Assembly: GCA_036365455.1 (NCBI GenBank)
Contig: JAWQUS010000003.1
Span: forward strand, 2,810,001-2,874,000
Reading direction: 5' to 3'
Length of the DNA stretch: 64,000 nt
Source: Macrosoma leucophasiata
Taxonomy: Eukaryota > Arthropoda > Insecta > Lepidoptera > Hedylidae
Shown here piece by piece: positions 21,424 through 31,445 of the stretch. The first letter of the stretch is position 1, and every line of letters starts with the position of its first letter. The notes beneath the pieces are model-generated. The model was not told where the DNA came from and did not search any database. It was given only the letters and a program-made list of their open reading frames with translations. The position numbers were made by a program, and so were the translations under genes.

Positions 21424-21769
21424 ACATTATTACTGGTGGTAGACCTCCAGTGACGGAGCTCGCGGCGTAGGCACCATCGCATTACCTAATATACTTGCCG
21501 CTATTTTTTTTTATTTAATGGAAGTGGCAAACAAGCATGCAGTTCACACTGATGTTAAGTGATGACTGCAGCCTATAGACACCCTCACAAACGGATATTA
21601 CGGGGTCGTACACACCGGCACAGAGGCATAACACCTTAGGCCTCAGGAGTCGTAACGCATCTGCATTTTGACCTTGGTCTTTGTATGGATGTCTATAGGC
21701 TGCAGTCATCACTTAACATCAATGTGAACTGCATGCTTGTTTGCCATTTCCATTAAATAAAAAAAAACA
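21424..21769 (+). mobile_element. Rearranged family A element with an inverted segment
   Basis: 21424-21500 is the hairpin end on the plus strand. 21503-21595 is the T-run end on the minus strand. 21610-21769 is the A-run half on the plus strand. 'tttatttaatggaa' at 21511 and 'ttccattaaataaa' at 21750 are complementary, so the copy folds back on itself. It probably comes from two copies, or a template switch. Confidence 0.75.
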
Positions 21770-21779
21770 TCTTCTCGTC

Positions 21780-22240
21780 CAATTTGCCGCAGTGTCTCAA
21801 GAAGGTCTTTGACCAATGTGTATTGCTAGTGATGATATATGGGACTGAAACGTAGTCACCATGGTCCTCATAAGAATGCTCAAGATCACACAGAGAGCAA
21901 TGGACAGAAGAGTGCCGAAGCTCTTCTATCCATTGCAGTTTCCCTGTGAGATCGAATCAGAAATGAAGAAATCCGCATGAGAACCAAAGTAACCGACACC
22001 TTATATCGACACTCAAATGGCAGTGGGCATGGTACGCAGCTCGAAGAACCGACGGCCGTTTGGGCACCAGAGTTCTCGCATGGCGACCGTGCACCGGAAT
22101 ACGAAGCTTAGGAGGGCTCCCTACTAGGTGTGCTGAGGACCTGGTGCAGGTTGCAGGCAATCGCTGGATGAGGTACATTCGTTTTGGCAATCTTTGGGGT
22201 AGGCTTTTCTCAGCAATGGACGTATTTCCGCTGAAATAAT
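21780..22240 (+). mobile_element. RTE-like LINE C-terminal coding fragment, decayed
   Basis: Across frameshifts it reads as the end of an RTE-type protein: a KKVFDQCVL-IYGTET block, then STLKWQWAWYAARRTDGR, CTGIRSLGG-PT and DLVQVAGNRWM, then 'tttctcagcaatggacgt' and 'tgaaataatgaatg' at the 3' end. Several stops are present, so it is inactive. Longer at the 5' side than the copy at 1555-1788. Confidence 0.7.
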
Positions 22241-22894
22241 GAATGTGGGAAATGTCTTCAAATTTGAGTCTTTTTAATCATGCATTGCCACTCTTTTCGC
22301 AATCTTATTTCTTATCTAACTCATAACCCAAAGTTCAACTCTTGTTTAAAATTAATTTATTAAAGTAAAAACAGTTACATTAATAAATTGTAAGATTATT
22401 TTTAATACGCGTCGTCTTCACTTCGTTTCTGTCCAAAGAAATCCGCTTTTACTTAGAATGCAAAGCAGATCACTCAAGCCCGGCTTGACGTCAAAAGATC
22501 AAAAGACTATTCATACGAGGATTAAATATCATTCATTCACTCAATAGTGTCGTTGACAGATTGAGTTTTTAATGAATACATTCACTTTTCTTTGTGTTAC
22601 ATGAATAGTTTTAATTGCTGGGTTTAAATGAACGACATGAATGATACTGTGTTTTGTAGAAGTGGGATTGACGTGGGAAACATCCATTGCTCATTTCATA
22701 ATCAACTGCTGTGCTGTCATGTTTATAATTTTGTAAAGTAGGCAGACAACGTGGGCGTAAAATCTTTTTCTATCAGCAAAATTGATTTCACTGTCACAAA
22801 ATTAATGCATTGATGTTGATTATATGTATATAACATTGATTTAATGTTGGATAATATGATGCTGCTCCAGCCCTAAGGCTAATACATCTACTTC
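22241..22894. other. No recognised feature
   Basis: AT-rich unique-looking spacer. Confidence 0.5.
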
Positions 22895-22980
22895 AGTAAT
22901 TGTGGCAGAAGAGTTCTTGAATGGCGAGTACCGGAACACGAAGCGTGGGCAGGTCCTCCACGAGGTGGACCGACGACCTG

Positions 22981-23066
22981 AGCCCGTCACTCAGTGCATT
23001 GCTGCTTTAACTTGGCATGATAATTACCATCGTTTAAGGAAAACAGCAATGTACTAAATAGTGGCT
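22981..23066. mobile_element. Small TIR foldback, member 1
   Basis: 'cagtgcattgctgcttt' at the left pairs with 'aaacagcaatgtact' at the right, close to 'atagtggct'. About 86 bp. Related to 23154-23251. Confidence 0.6.
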
Positions 23067-23153
23067 TACAATTTGATGTCTACCGATACTTACATAATAT
23101 GCCATCTGGTTAAGGTCGCGGTCAATTGTTGGATGGGAAAAAGGGGCAATAAA

Positions 23154-23251
23154 TTTCAAAGCCACTTTGCAGTACATTGATGTTTTCCTCCAATTATCGT
23201 TATTATCATGTTACATCAAAACAGCAATGTTCTGCAAAGTGGCTAGAAATA
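23154..23251. mobile_element. Small TIR foldback, member 2
   Basis: Left AGCCACTTTGCAGTACATTG, right its near-perfect complement. About 98 bp, non-coding, in the same LINE fragment as member 1, so two insertions of one family within 100 bp of host sequence. Confidence 0.7.
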
Positions 23252-23378
23252 CATAATACGCCTTTAGATCCATTTATTATTGCAATCTTTGGGGGAGACT
23301 TTTGTCCAGAATGAACGCTTTTGAGCTAAAATTAGTAATAATGTAGTATCATGGTATTGGCCCTGTATTCCGAATTTT

Positions 23379-23599
23379 GAGCTAGCGAGCATAGGCACCA
23401 TCGCATTACCTGATTTATTTGCCGCTAAATGGTAGTGTTCAGCACTATCGTGTTCCGGTCAGGTGGTAATATAAGGCCTCAGGAGTAGTAACGCGTCTGC
23501 ATTTTGACCTTGGTCTTCGTGTGTCTATAGGCTGCAGTTATCACTTAACATCAATATAAACTGCATGCTTGTTTTCCACTTCCATTACATGAAAAAAAA
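23379..23599 (+). mobile_element. Family A element, hairpin end truncated
   Basis: Starts 'gagctagcgagcatagg', ends in a run of nine A after 'ccattacatg'. Lacks about 40 bp between 'ggtggtaatata' and 'aggcctcaggag'. Confidence 0.8.
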
Positions 23600-23611
23600 A
23601 ACTCTAGTAAT

Positions 23612-23840
23612 TGTTTTTATATTATTTCGCATTAACACATGCTTGTGAAATATATTTTAAAGAAAAATGGAAAGAAAAATTTGACTTCAGGCGAGACTCG
23701 AACTCGCGGCCACTGGGAATCTAGTCCAGCCGCTCTTCCAATAAATGTGAAGGAAAGATTTGACAAATCGGGCAGGACTTCAGTAGCTCAGTTGGAAGAG
23801 CGGCTGGACTAGATTCCCAGTGGCCGCGAGTTCGAATCTC
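23612..23840. mobile_element. tRNA-like foldback element (family C)
   Basis: The left arm 'gacttcaggcgagactcg' to 'agccgctcttccaa' and the right arm 'ttggaagagcggctgg' to 'gcgagttcgaatctc' are complements, each a tRNA-like sequence with an A box (tagctcagttgg on the right) and a B box (gttcgaatc). CTCTAGTAAT occurs at 23602-23611 and 23838-23847, a likely 10 bp target duplication. The right arm is cut short inside the B box. Confidence 0.7.
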
Positions 23841-25361
23841 TAGTAATATTGATATAATGTTCAAGTGAGTGCAGCAAAGTAAAACATTAAAGCATTCGTT
23901 CCCCTGTCCGGCCTGAGAGTGGATAAGCAACGGTCACCTCAGGCAAATGGACTGTCAATATTTAATGCACGTTGAGGGCAGCGTACACATGCTAGCTCGC
24001 TGTGTTTTTGTTGCGCGTATAAAAGAGTCTTATTTGAAGAAGAAGTTGAAGTAGTGTCCAGTGGTAAGCGGTAAATAATGTTCCTTAAAAATCACTCAAA
24101 CGGCGCTGTAAGCGATCTGAATTTTACAGTTGTCGAGAGATAGTAGTAAATTATACTCAATAAAAAAAAATATTTAGGAAAGCTTATAATTTGAAAGTAT
24201 GTTTTACATTCTAGTTGAATACCAAATTGATCCATAACTTAAAAAAAAACTTTTAAAAAGATCCGGGATATTGGGAAAATTTACCAATGCACAAATTGGA
24301 ATAGTATCGATTATCCAAGCTTGATTATCGTAACACTAAGTAGTTTAATCGTAATTTAATCGATTCGCTGTTTTGCCCTAACATAGGCCGCGCGTTGGTT
24401 AAAGTAATCTGATTACAGCAAATGGATTCTGTTGCGATTCAACGACTTCATGTTACGAGAATTACGGCACAGGCCTAGCAATATTAACTTGCTACTTAAA
24501 AGATTAGAAAACGTATCCATACCAGAGAATGAGCACAAAAGTGGCAGGAGTCTGAAAAGAATCCTGATGCACAAGGTGATATTTAAGATTCAATCCCAAT
24601 TTTACGTTGACTCCGTCGACACGAAAATAATTTGCTGATTCAATCTACATTACATTTGTCGCAGTCCAACAGTTTACAACAGCTGTTTATTATTCGAAAT
24701 TTTAAATTAGGACCCATAGTTCTTTACAGTTATGAGTAAATGACCCCTAATAATTTGGACGGTGTCTTAAAATATCACTTTGTCTATGTACGTTGACCCT
24801 AATTTAGTTAAAGCTACAGTCAGCATAAGCTTCCCCAACTTAAAACTTATTCACTTTGGGTAAGAAAGCCGATTTGAAGAACCCCAAAGTTCATAATTTG
24901 TTCAACAGTTTGAAAAACTGTGTAATAAATAAAATAAAAATAATAAAATAAATAAATAATTTGTTAGCTCTTTTTAAAGCAAACAAACGTAGAGTTCCCC
25001 GTGGATGAATACTACAATTTAAATATATTTGCATAAAACCACACATACCAAGATAATAAATATAGTAATAAATATAGAAAATAAAATATAGTCGGCAGAC
25101 CTACAAAATATAGGTGTTACTACATAGACTAAGATATTTTTTTTACAGAACGCCCTGAACTCGGTCAGGCCTTATTATTAAGTCGTAAATTTCACAAGGG
25201 TTGTTCGATAAATAATTATTATAAACGAATGTCTCGGTTCAGCTACGCAAATCGGAAAAGCGATAATTCTTTTCCACCTTGTAAAAAGTAAAATATTTTT
25301 TTGTCAATATCATACATTCGCCTTATTTCTTATACTGAGTTGTTTTCTATATCCCAAGTCA

Positions 25362-25459
25362 CTTTTACTACGTTACGTTTATAAGAGAATGAATTCAATG
25401 ATAGCACTTTTCGCATACGAGCGAGAAAAACACGCGAGTGTCAGGTGCGAACGCAGCGA
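25362..25459 (+). repeat. Direct repeat, copy 1 (partner 26170-26266)
   Basis: Shared blocks: 'acgttt-agagaatgaa', 'cgagcgagaaaaacacgcg' and 'tgtcaggtgcgaacgcag'. Two copies 0.8 kb apart in otherwise unique sequence, with no visible termini. Confidence 0.65.
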
Positions 25460-25805
25460 GTTTATTACATTAGCGAGATGCGAATTCCAAAGTCAGATCG
25501 TCAAAGTTTGCTGTAATGTTGTTTACGGCCAAATATAGAATTTACTTAGCCAAATGGAAACGAATACATTGCTTACGTTGGTTATTAAGTTTAAATTTTC
25601 CATAATAGAAACATTTTAGAAGCTTTCTCGTAGTATACTAAAACATGCAAAAGTTTTGTATAATTTTAAAAATGTCTTGATAGCATGACATTCCTTATTT
25701 CAATGTGATTGAAATAGGTAAGTCATTCATTCCAGAAATAATTAGGATTGCGATTTTTCTCAAATGATCAAAATGGAAAAAACTCGGAGACTGTGCCGCG
25801 GTTTT

Positions 25806-25832
25806 CTATTCTATTCTATTCTATTCTATGGA
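25806..25832. repeat. (TTCTA)n microsatellite
   Basis: Five TTCTA units. CR1-like LINE ends in this window carry comparable tails, but no LINE sequence adjoins here. Confidence 0.6.
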
Positions 25833-26169
25833 GTATTTTTTTCCTTTGTATTTAATTGATATTTATTCAACTTTTTGAGCCGATACAACCAATGCCACCT
25901 AGGGGCGAGTTGCTGAACTAAAGAGATAAGCGTGATATTTAAAAAAAGTCAATAAAAGTTCTGCTATTCATCGATAGATGGCAAAACTAAAAAGTATCAC
26001 CGCTGTGCCGGTCGGAGTGGGGGGTGTTAGGTTATTTTCGTTACGGAATTTCTGGATTCGGTCTCCACGCTCAAAGCCCGCTATAGAAGCTATGCAATAG
26101 CTTAAAAATCCTAACTTCTGAAAACACTTCTTTGACAATATGATATTTCGTCGTTGTTTGTTACATATA

Positions 26170-26266
26170 CCAAAGTTTACTTCGTTGCGTTTTAGAGAAT
26201 GAAGTTAACGAAAGCCTTTTTCGCGTACGAGCGAGAAAATCACGCGAATGTCAGGTGCGAACGCAG
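26170..26266 (+). repeat. Direct repeat, copy 2 (partner 25362-25459)
   Basis: 'gcgtacgagcgagaaaatca' and 'tgtcaggtgcgaacgcagg'. It diverges from its partner directly after 'acgcag'. Confidence 0.65.
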
Positions 26267-28384
26267 GCTTATTATTATTCATTATGTCTCTCGACAGCTC
26301 GCAGTCCAATTTGAACCCCGAACCGAATTGGTCCGGGGCTATTATTATTATCATTTAAAAAATAAATATATTTGAAAAATATTTTTTAAAAGTTCTTTAA
26401 AATATCTTTAAATTCATTGGCGTGTACCTAACCTGCGTAAAAATACAATACGACAGTCATTATTTTTTATTATTCTGTTTTCCGATTCGTACCTTCTAAT
26501 TATGTCAAACGGACGACGCTAACGGAATATTCAATATAATTATATCCGAGGGCATGGCAGTGTCCCCGCCAAGTCGAGCAAAAGGGCTGTAATATTATTT
26601 TCTCGATAATACTTTCAGAGACTTTAGACAGAAACAGAGTTTCTCGATCAATTAACTTAATTCAACTCTGTAATTATCAGAATGTTTGATTAATTGTGAA
26701 AAGAAAACGGTTCTAAAATGGTAGATATGACTGAAATGGTGTGAAAATAATTAATAGCTTTTGTAATTATTAATTGAATTTTAATGCAAGTCGTTTTCTT
26801 TTTCAATTTCAGACATGATTACTATGAATTGAGCGATTTGATATAAAAAGTGGTGTTTGTAAGGTAATATTTTTAGAGAATCTAGATCAGCCTTACTCGA
26901 CCATTTTTTACAAGAGCCACACAGACGTGTCAGCAGACGTGTCATGCGATGGACGTGGTATGGGCTGCAATATGAATGAATGTAGGTAAAAACAATGGTT
27001 TGGCGGGCCGCAGGTTGAGTTTCGCGAAGATTTTTATTTACGATTACATGTAAATTAAGCTTCGTACCAATTTAAAAAAGGATTTATTGTGGGAGAAGGA
27101 GGACATAGTACAGAGTATTAAGTCGCTTGTCAGTTGTAGTTTTCACTTTAGATAAAAAATATAGTTCTTAAAAAAACTTGGCGTCAGTTTGTGTTAACAG
27201 TAGTATTGTACTATCACAAAATTGAGGCAATTAAAGTTAGATCTGTAGATATAACCAAGTTTAATTTACTATCTAATCGCCATGACCATTAGAAACTACC
27301 GCACAATGTCCGGCGGGGTTGTGGCGCGCTATAAACTTGGGTCGCGGTTTCACCCACCCTTCTTACTTGGATTATGAGCAGACGCTATTTCAATTTGAAG
27401 TGATTGCGCGGTCCTAGTTGCAGCGGAGCGGATAAGCGACGTATTTATTGTGGCCAATGATGTTTTAGGTAGAAAAGAGGTAGTGTTATGGCACGTCAAA
27501 ATTAAGCATTCAAATCAGTGCTAAGTATCCAACCTCCACTAATTGGTATTCGTTTCACTGTCGTGTTTTTTTATATTTTCTCTCATGTTTTAAGTGCATA
27601 ATATAATATCTAAATATGTAACATATAATCACTGAACAATTAATATTTTAATATATTGGTCTAAAAGCCGTTGCCGTTGTGTTGTGAATAATTACAGCCT
27701 TAAACTCTTAAAACTTAATAAAGATTAGGATTCTCAATAATAATGTATTTTTTATCTATTTTCTAAATAATAATGCCTTCCTCATTTAAATTCTGAATCA
27801 CGCTGTTCGTTACTTAGTATAATGCAAAGATTTGACAAAGATTCCAGATAGTAGATTCTAGAGTTCATACTTTTAATATTTCTTATGATGCAATACCACC
27901 TGAAGATCACAAAAATACAACTGCCAAGAATACAACAATACGCCGCAATATAATTTTATTCAACGGTGTGACCGTTGAATGAAATACTAACATAAAAGTA
28001 ATAAAATATATACAAAAATCATGAATGTCTCACTAGCTATCATTTCCGAGCGATTCGTCACCCGCTCACACAGCGACCCCACAATTTTCTCCGGGTACGC
28101 GTTCTTGTGGCTTCCCCGGTCGAAATTAAACCGGGAGAGGTATTGGTAACCGGTAAATAATACGTCGGGGCTTCGCGTTTGGCGGACGACGGTCATCGAT
28201 ACCGGGCTTTTCGCATTTCGCCCGAATACTGCGGTTTTGTACTTAATACCGCCTATACAATGCAGTGTTGTTTTATTGGCTTAGCTGAAGAGAATGTGAA
28301 ATAATTAGATGGTAATCTTGATACTTGATATTTTGTTTATTTTGTTAGCAGAAGAAAGTAATAGGTTATGATCTCACTGCAGAA

Positions 28385-28575
28385 ACATTTCGTAAATCAT
28401 CATCATCATATCAGCCGAAAGATGTGCGGGAGATATACCATAATCGCCACGCTTGGCATCCGGATTGGCAATCGCAGTGGTGGTAGTTTTATCGTAGGAT
28501 GCTGCCCATCTTGCGTTATTGCACTTACTGCCGTCCCATTGGAATGGTTTGACCACCATTGTTCGGTTAACTAAC
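28385..28575 (-). mobile_element. RTE-like LINE 3' end, minus
   Basis: Starts 'catcatcatcatatcagcc' (the complement of a (ATG)n tail), then 'accataatcgccacgcttgg' and 'gcagtggtggtagttttatc'. The same sequence recurs at 62118-62345. No coding frame kept. Confidence 0.6.
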
Positions 28576-28619
28576 TGCTCTAGTGGAAGAATTATCTTCC
28601 AGTAGAAGAAAATTCTTCC

Positions 28620-28766
28620 GCTAGTGCTGATTATAATAATAATGACAACCCATTATACGTCCCACTGCTGGTCACGAGTCTCTCCCATTTTTTGGGGGGA
28701 GGCCTGGAGCTTACTCCATCACGCTGTTCCAATGCGGATTGGTGGAGGTGGGTGGGTTAGTGGCCA
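28620..28766 (+). repeat. Family B repeat, cut by family A
   Basis: From 'acccattatacgtcccactg' to 'gtgggttagtggcca', where family A sequence begins. The rest of the family is missing rather than displaced. Confidence 0.7.
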
Positions 28767-29075
28767 GTTTGCCACTTCCTTTATAAAAAAGTTTTTTTTT
28801 ATAAAGGAAGTGGCAAACAAGTATGCTGCTCACATTGATGTTAAGTGATGACTGCAGCCTATAGACACCCACACAACGACTAATGTCAAAATGTAGATGC
28901 GTTATCACTCCTGAGGCCTAAGGTGTTATGCCTCTGTGCCGGAAATTACAGGGCCGTACATTACCACCTGACCGGAACACGATAGTGCTGAACACTACCA
29001 TTTAGCGGCAAGTATATTAGGTAATGCAGTGGTGACTACGCCCGCGAGCTCCGACACTGCAGCTCTACCACCAGT
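28767..29075 (-). mobile_element. Family A element with a head-to-head duplicated end
   Basis: A full minus copy (28792-29075, ending CTACCACCAGT) is preceded by an inverted copy of only its first 24 bases. 28767-28790 and 28795-28818 are perfect complements (gtttgccacttcctttat plus A-run). Resembles the palindromic junctions at 21511/21750 and 36470. Confidence 0.85.
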
Positions 29076-29195
29076 GAAAATATGTTTATTTCTATAATTA
29101 AGAGACATTTAACACAGGCGAGCCTTTCGGTGGACACATAGGCTTAGCAATATCTCTCGTTTAGGTATCACCAAAGTCTAAAGAACATAAGTATA

Positions 29196-29340
29196 ATAAA
29201 TAATAATAAATAAAATCGTTTATTGATTTCTCTCTCACACAGAAAAATACATAATCAGATCTTAAACTAGGTATTACAAGCATGTATTATAGGTATATAC
29301 CTACCTACTTATAATGTGATATCACTTAGAATAAAAATGT
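29196..29340 (-). mobile_element. Possible LINE 3' end
   Basis: 'aataataaataaaatcgttt' followed by 'attgatttctctctcacac' looks like a poly-adenylation region and short tail repeat read on the minus strand. No protein part. A TIR element follows. Confidence 0.35.
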
Positions 29341-29343
29341 TAA

Positions 29344-29489
29344 CCCCACTTATTCATAAACGTACATTAGATACGTTTTAGCTATAGAATGCTTTGTCTT
29401 TGTCAGTTGCATTGTCAAATGTGCAGGATAGAAAAGGACAAAGCAGAGATTAGCAACACCTTAGCTAAAATACGTTTAGGAATAAGGGG
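29344..29489. mobile_element. TIR MITE with TAA duplication (family J)
   Basis: Ends CCCC(A)CTTATTCATAAACG / CGTTTAGGAATAAGGGG. TAA at 29341-29343 and 29490-29492. About 146 bp. Nearly identical to 38417-38562, with a truncated third copy at 34720-34826. PIF/Harbinger-like by duplication type. Confidence 0.8.
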
Positions 29490-29710
29490 TAAGTCTATAG
29501 ACAATTAGACTGGAAATAGGGGTTTTGATGATGTAGACAGTACTAAAACCTAAGTTTTGTACAATACTAGCCACCCGCCCCGGTTTTGCTCGGGTAAGTA
29601 GCATTTATTACATTTTGGCGTTCAAACTGTATTACCGACCAACTTCTTTGACAAAAACCGTAATATCTCGGTAAATGTAAGTACGATACTGATAAATTAT
29701 ATATATAAAC

Positions 29711-30020
29711 GTAACTTCACGCCTGTAATCCCCGAAGGGGTAGGCAGAGGTAAATGCATGCATTCAATCATACATGCAAACACCCACGACTCGCCGGCTA
29801 CGTTTTGGCCCATATAACAAGTGGCGAACCTGTTGCCATCTCCGGGCGCATTACCAAACTCCGGGGTACTGGGAAACTTCCAGAAAATGGAAAAATCCCA
29901 ATAGAAGCAGAGATAAAGGATTTTAAATCGTTATCTCTAATATCCCCCGACCCGGGAATCGAACCCAGGACCTCCAGCGTAATAGTAGCGGCTTGCTACC
30001 ATTACGCTACTGAGGCAGTG
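29711..30020 (-). mobile_element. tRNA-derived SINE, family E, full length with duplication
   Basis: On the minus strand: tRNA-like head 'actgcctcagtagcg' with A box tagcgtaatgg and B box gggttcgattcccggg, body, then 3' end 'ggggattacaggcgtgaagt'. A perfect 12 bp target duplication ATATATATAAAC lies at 29699-29710 and 30021-30032. The best reference copy of the family. Confidence 0.9.
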
Positions 30021-30081
30021 ATATATATAAACCTTCCTCAAAAAATCCTATTTCCAACATTTCAAACAGGAATAAAATCCA

Positions 30082-30257
30082 CGTTTTCGTAGGTTTTCGC
30101 GAGCTTCATACATTGTAGAAATTAAACTTGCGGATTTTCTCGCGTATACAACACTCCCAAACTGGAACCACGGTAGCTGGAAAGCGACCGAAACGTCGGG
30201 TGTATGAAGAAGTTTGGGAGTGTTGTATACGCGAGAAAATCCGCAAGTTTAATTTCT
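30082..30257. mobile_element. Penelope-type foldback element
   Basis: A perfect 50 bp inverted repeat (30114-30163 with 30211-30260) surrounds a 47 nt centre that holds 'ccacggtagctgg' and 'cgaccgaaacgtcggg'. ACAGGAATAAAATCCA is repeated at 30066-30081 and 30258-30273, a 13-16 bp target duplication. It starts 'cgttttcgtagg', the complement of the right end of the copy at 20523-20669. Non-coding. Confidence 0.8.
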
Positions 30258-30273
30258 ACAGGAATAAAATCCA

Positions 30274-30571
30274 TTTACAACTTTCCGAGATTAGCCCATA
30301 CATACAGACTGAGAAAATAGGGGGAACTTTATAATAATAATATGTAGTGAAGTGATGATAATTTATTCCTCAATCTAGAAAAGTAGCCTACTGTCACTGA
30401 CCTAAATCAGTTTGCCATTATTCATTTTCAATCAAATTAGTATGCCCTAAAACGAAATACAGGCATTAGCCTATTGAATAAAAAGTATGACGAGCTTATA
30501 AACGAAATAACAATCGGTTAGGTACACAATACTTCACGAAAAGGTTACTAACATATAAGCATAGTTTTAAT
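30274..30571. other. No recognised feature
   Basis: AT-rich spacer before the triplication. Confidence 0.4.
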
Positions 30572-31445
30572 AAATTAAAGAGCTAAAAGCGCCCGTAAAT
30601 GTACTGGAAATGTTTATTATAAGCCGTTTAGTGCGAGCTCAGTTCGTGAAGGGTGACCGCATTACCTAATGTTGTTACTAAACAAAGGCTCGTTATGTCT
30701 TGACGTATGACGCTTTCTAATGCTCTAGGCTTTGTCTTTAAGGTGTAGACTTGATCTTTGAGATATAATCTACGTAATTATGAATTCTTTTTGAAGAAAA
30801 ATACACTAAGTATAAGCAATACACTTACACACTGTGTGTTTTTTATTTATAAAGAAAAATTTGACTTCAGGCGAGACTCGAACTCGCGACCTACTGGGAA
30901 TCTAGTCCAGCCGCTCTTCCAATTGAGCTAACAAACATAGTTGGTAATAGATGGCGCTGCTGCTACCATAAAGCAATGCAATAGATGTGAAGGAAAGATT
31001 TGACAAATCGGGCAGGGCTTCAGTAGCTCAATTGGAAGAGCGGCTGGACTAGATTCCCAGTAGGTCGCGAGTTCGAGTCTCGCCTGAAGTCAAATTTTTC
31101 TTTCCATTTTTCTTTAAAAATAAAATATATTTCACAAGCGTGTGTTAATGCGAAATAATATGAAAACACTTTGTGTTGTTTATATTATATTTTGATGTAA
31201 TGTGTTTGTGTAGGTACGAACGTAATGTGTCTTTTTTATGTCACTCAATGCTACAGTCTGAAGACACTGTCTTTGATAAAAGCCAGAAGATGGCTTAAGT
31301 CAGATGCATTGCAGTTCTGCAACCCTAAATCTTATGTTACTTATGTTTAGCATAATTTGCACATTTCGATATAGTGTGTAGGACTGTAGGTACGCACGTA
31401 ATTTTTATTTATTGATTATGTGATATCGTATTTATTTATTATTTA
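30572..31445 (+). repeat. Tandem unit, copy 1 of 3
   Basis: Key blocks: 'gtactggaaatgtttattat', 'cgagctcagttcgtgaaggg', 'tgaccgcattacctaatgtt', then after the foldback 'tgtgtttgtgtaggtacgaa' and 'catttcgatatagtgtgtag'. About 530 bp of unit plus one insertion. Most diverged of the three at its start. Confidence 0.8.
30851..31103. mobile_element. tRNA-like foldback, perfect 80 bp arms (family C)
   Basis: 30851-30930 and 31024-31103 are perfect complements. The right arm folds as a tRNA-like shape: acceptor stem ACTTCAG/CTGAAGT, D stem GCTC/GAGC, anticodon stem GCTGG/CCAGT with a nine-base loop, and T arm GCGAG-TTCGAGT-CTCGC. A and B boxes are present. The nine-base loop and lack of a plausible anticodon argue against a working tRNA gene. 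The spacer carries 'gatttgacaaatcgggcagg'. The outer flank shares 'tttcacaagc' with other copies, so the true element is longer. Confidence 0.8.

Larger units (their letters stand above)
22895..23350 (+). mobile_element. RTE-like LINE 3' end split by two small foldbacks
   Basis: 'gcagaagagttcttgaatgg', 'cgaagcgtgggcaggtcctc' and 'gaccgacgacctg', then a break. It resumes with 'ctggttaaggtcgcggtcaa', breaks again, and ends 'gcaatctttgggggagactt' and 'gagctaaaattagtaataatg'. The two breaks are filled by related TIR foldbacks. Confidence 0.7.
23850..28384. other. Least repetitive stretch, function unknown
   Basis: About 4.5 kb with hardly any of the repeats found elsewhere in the window. AT-rich throughout, with short GC-richer blocks at about 27290-27450 and 28040-28215. 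The second includes a 69-codon minus frame (27987-28196) and a plus stretch with 'cggtcgaaattaaaccggg'. Neither resembles a protein I know. Candidates for conserved non-coding sequence or small exons. Confidence 0.4.

Noticed and set aside
30851..31103. Two functional tRNA genes
   Set aside because: The anticodon loop has nine bases, no clear anticodon, and the same sequence recurs as an inverted pair or as fragments at several loci, so tRNA-derived repeats are more likely.
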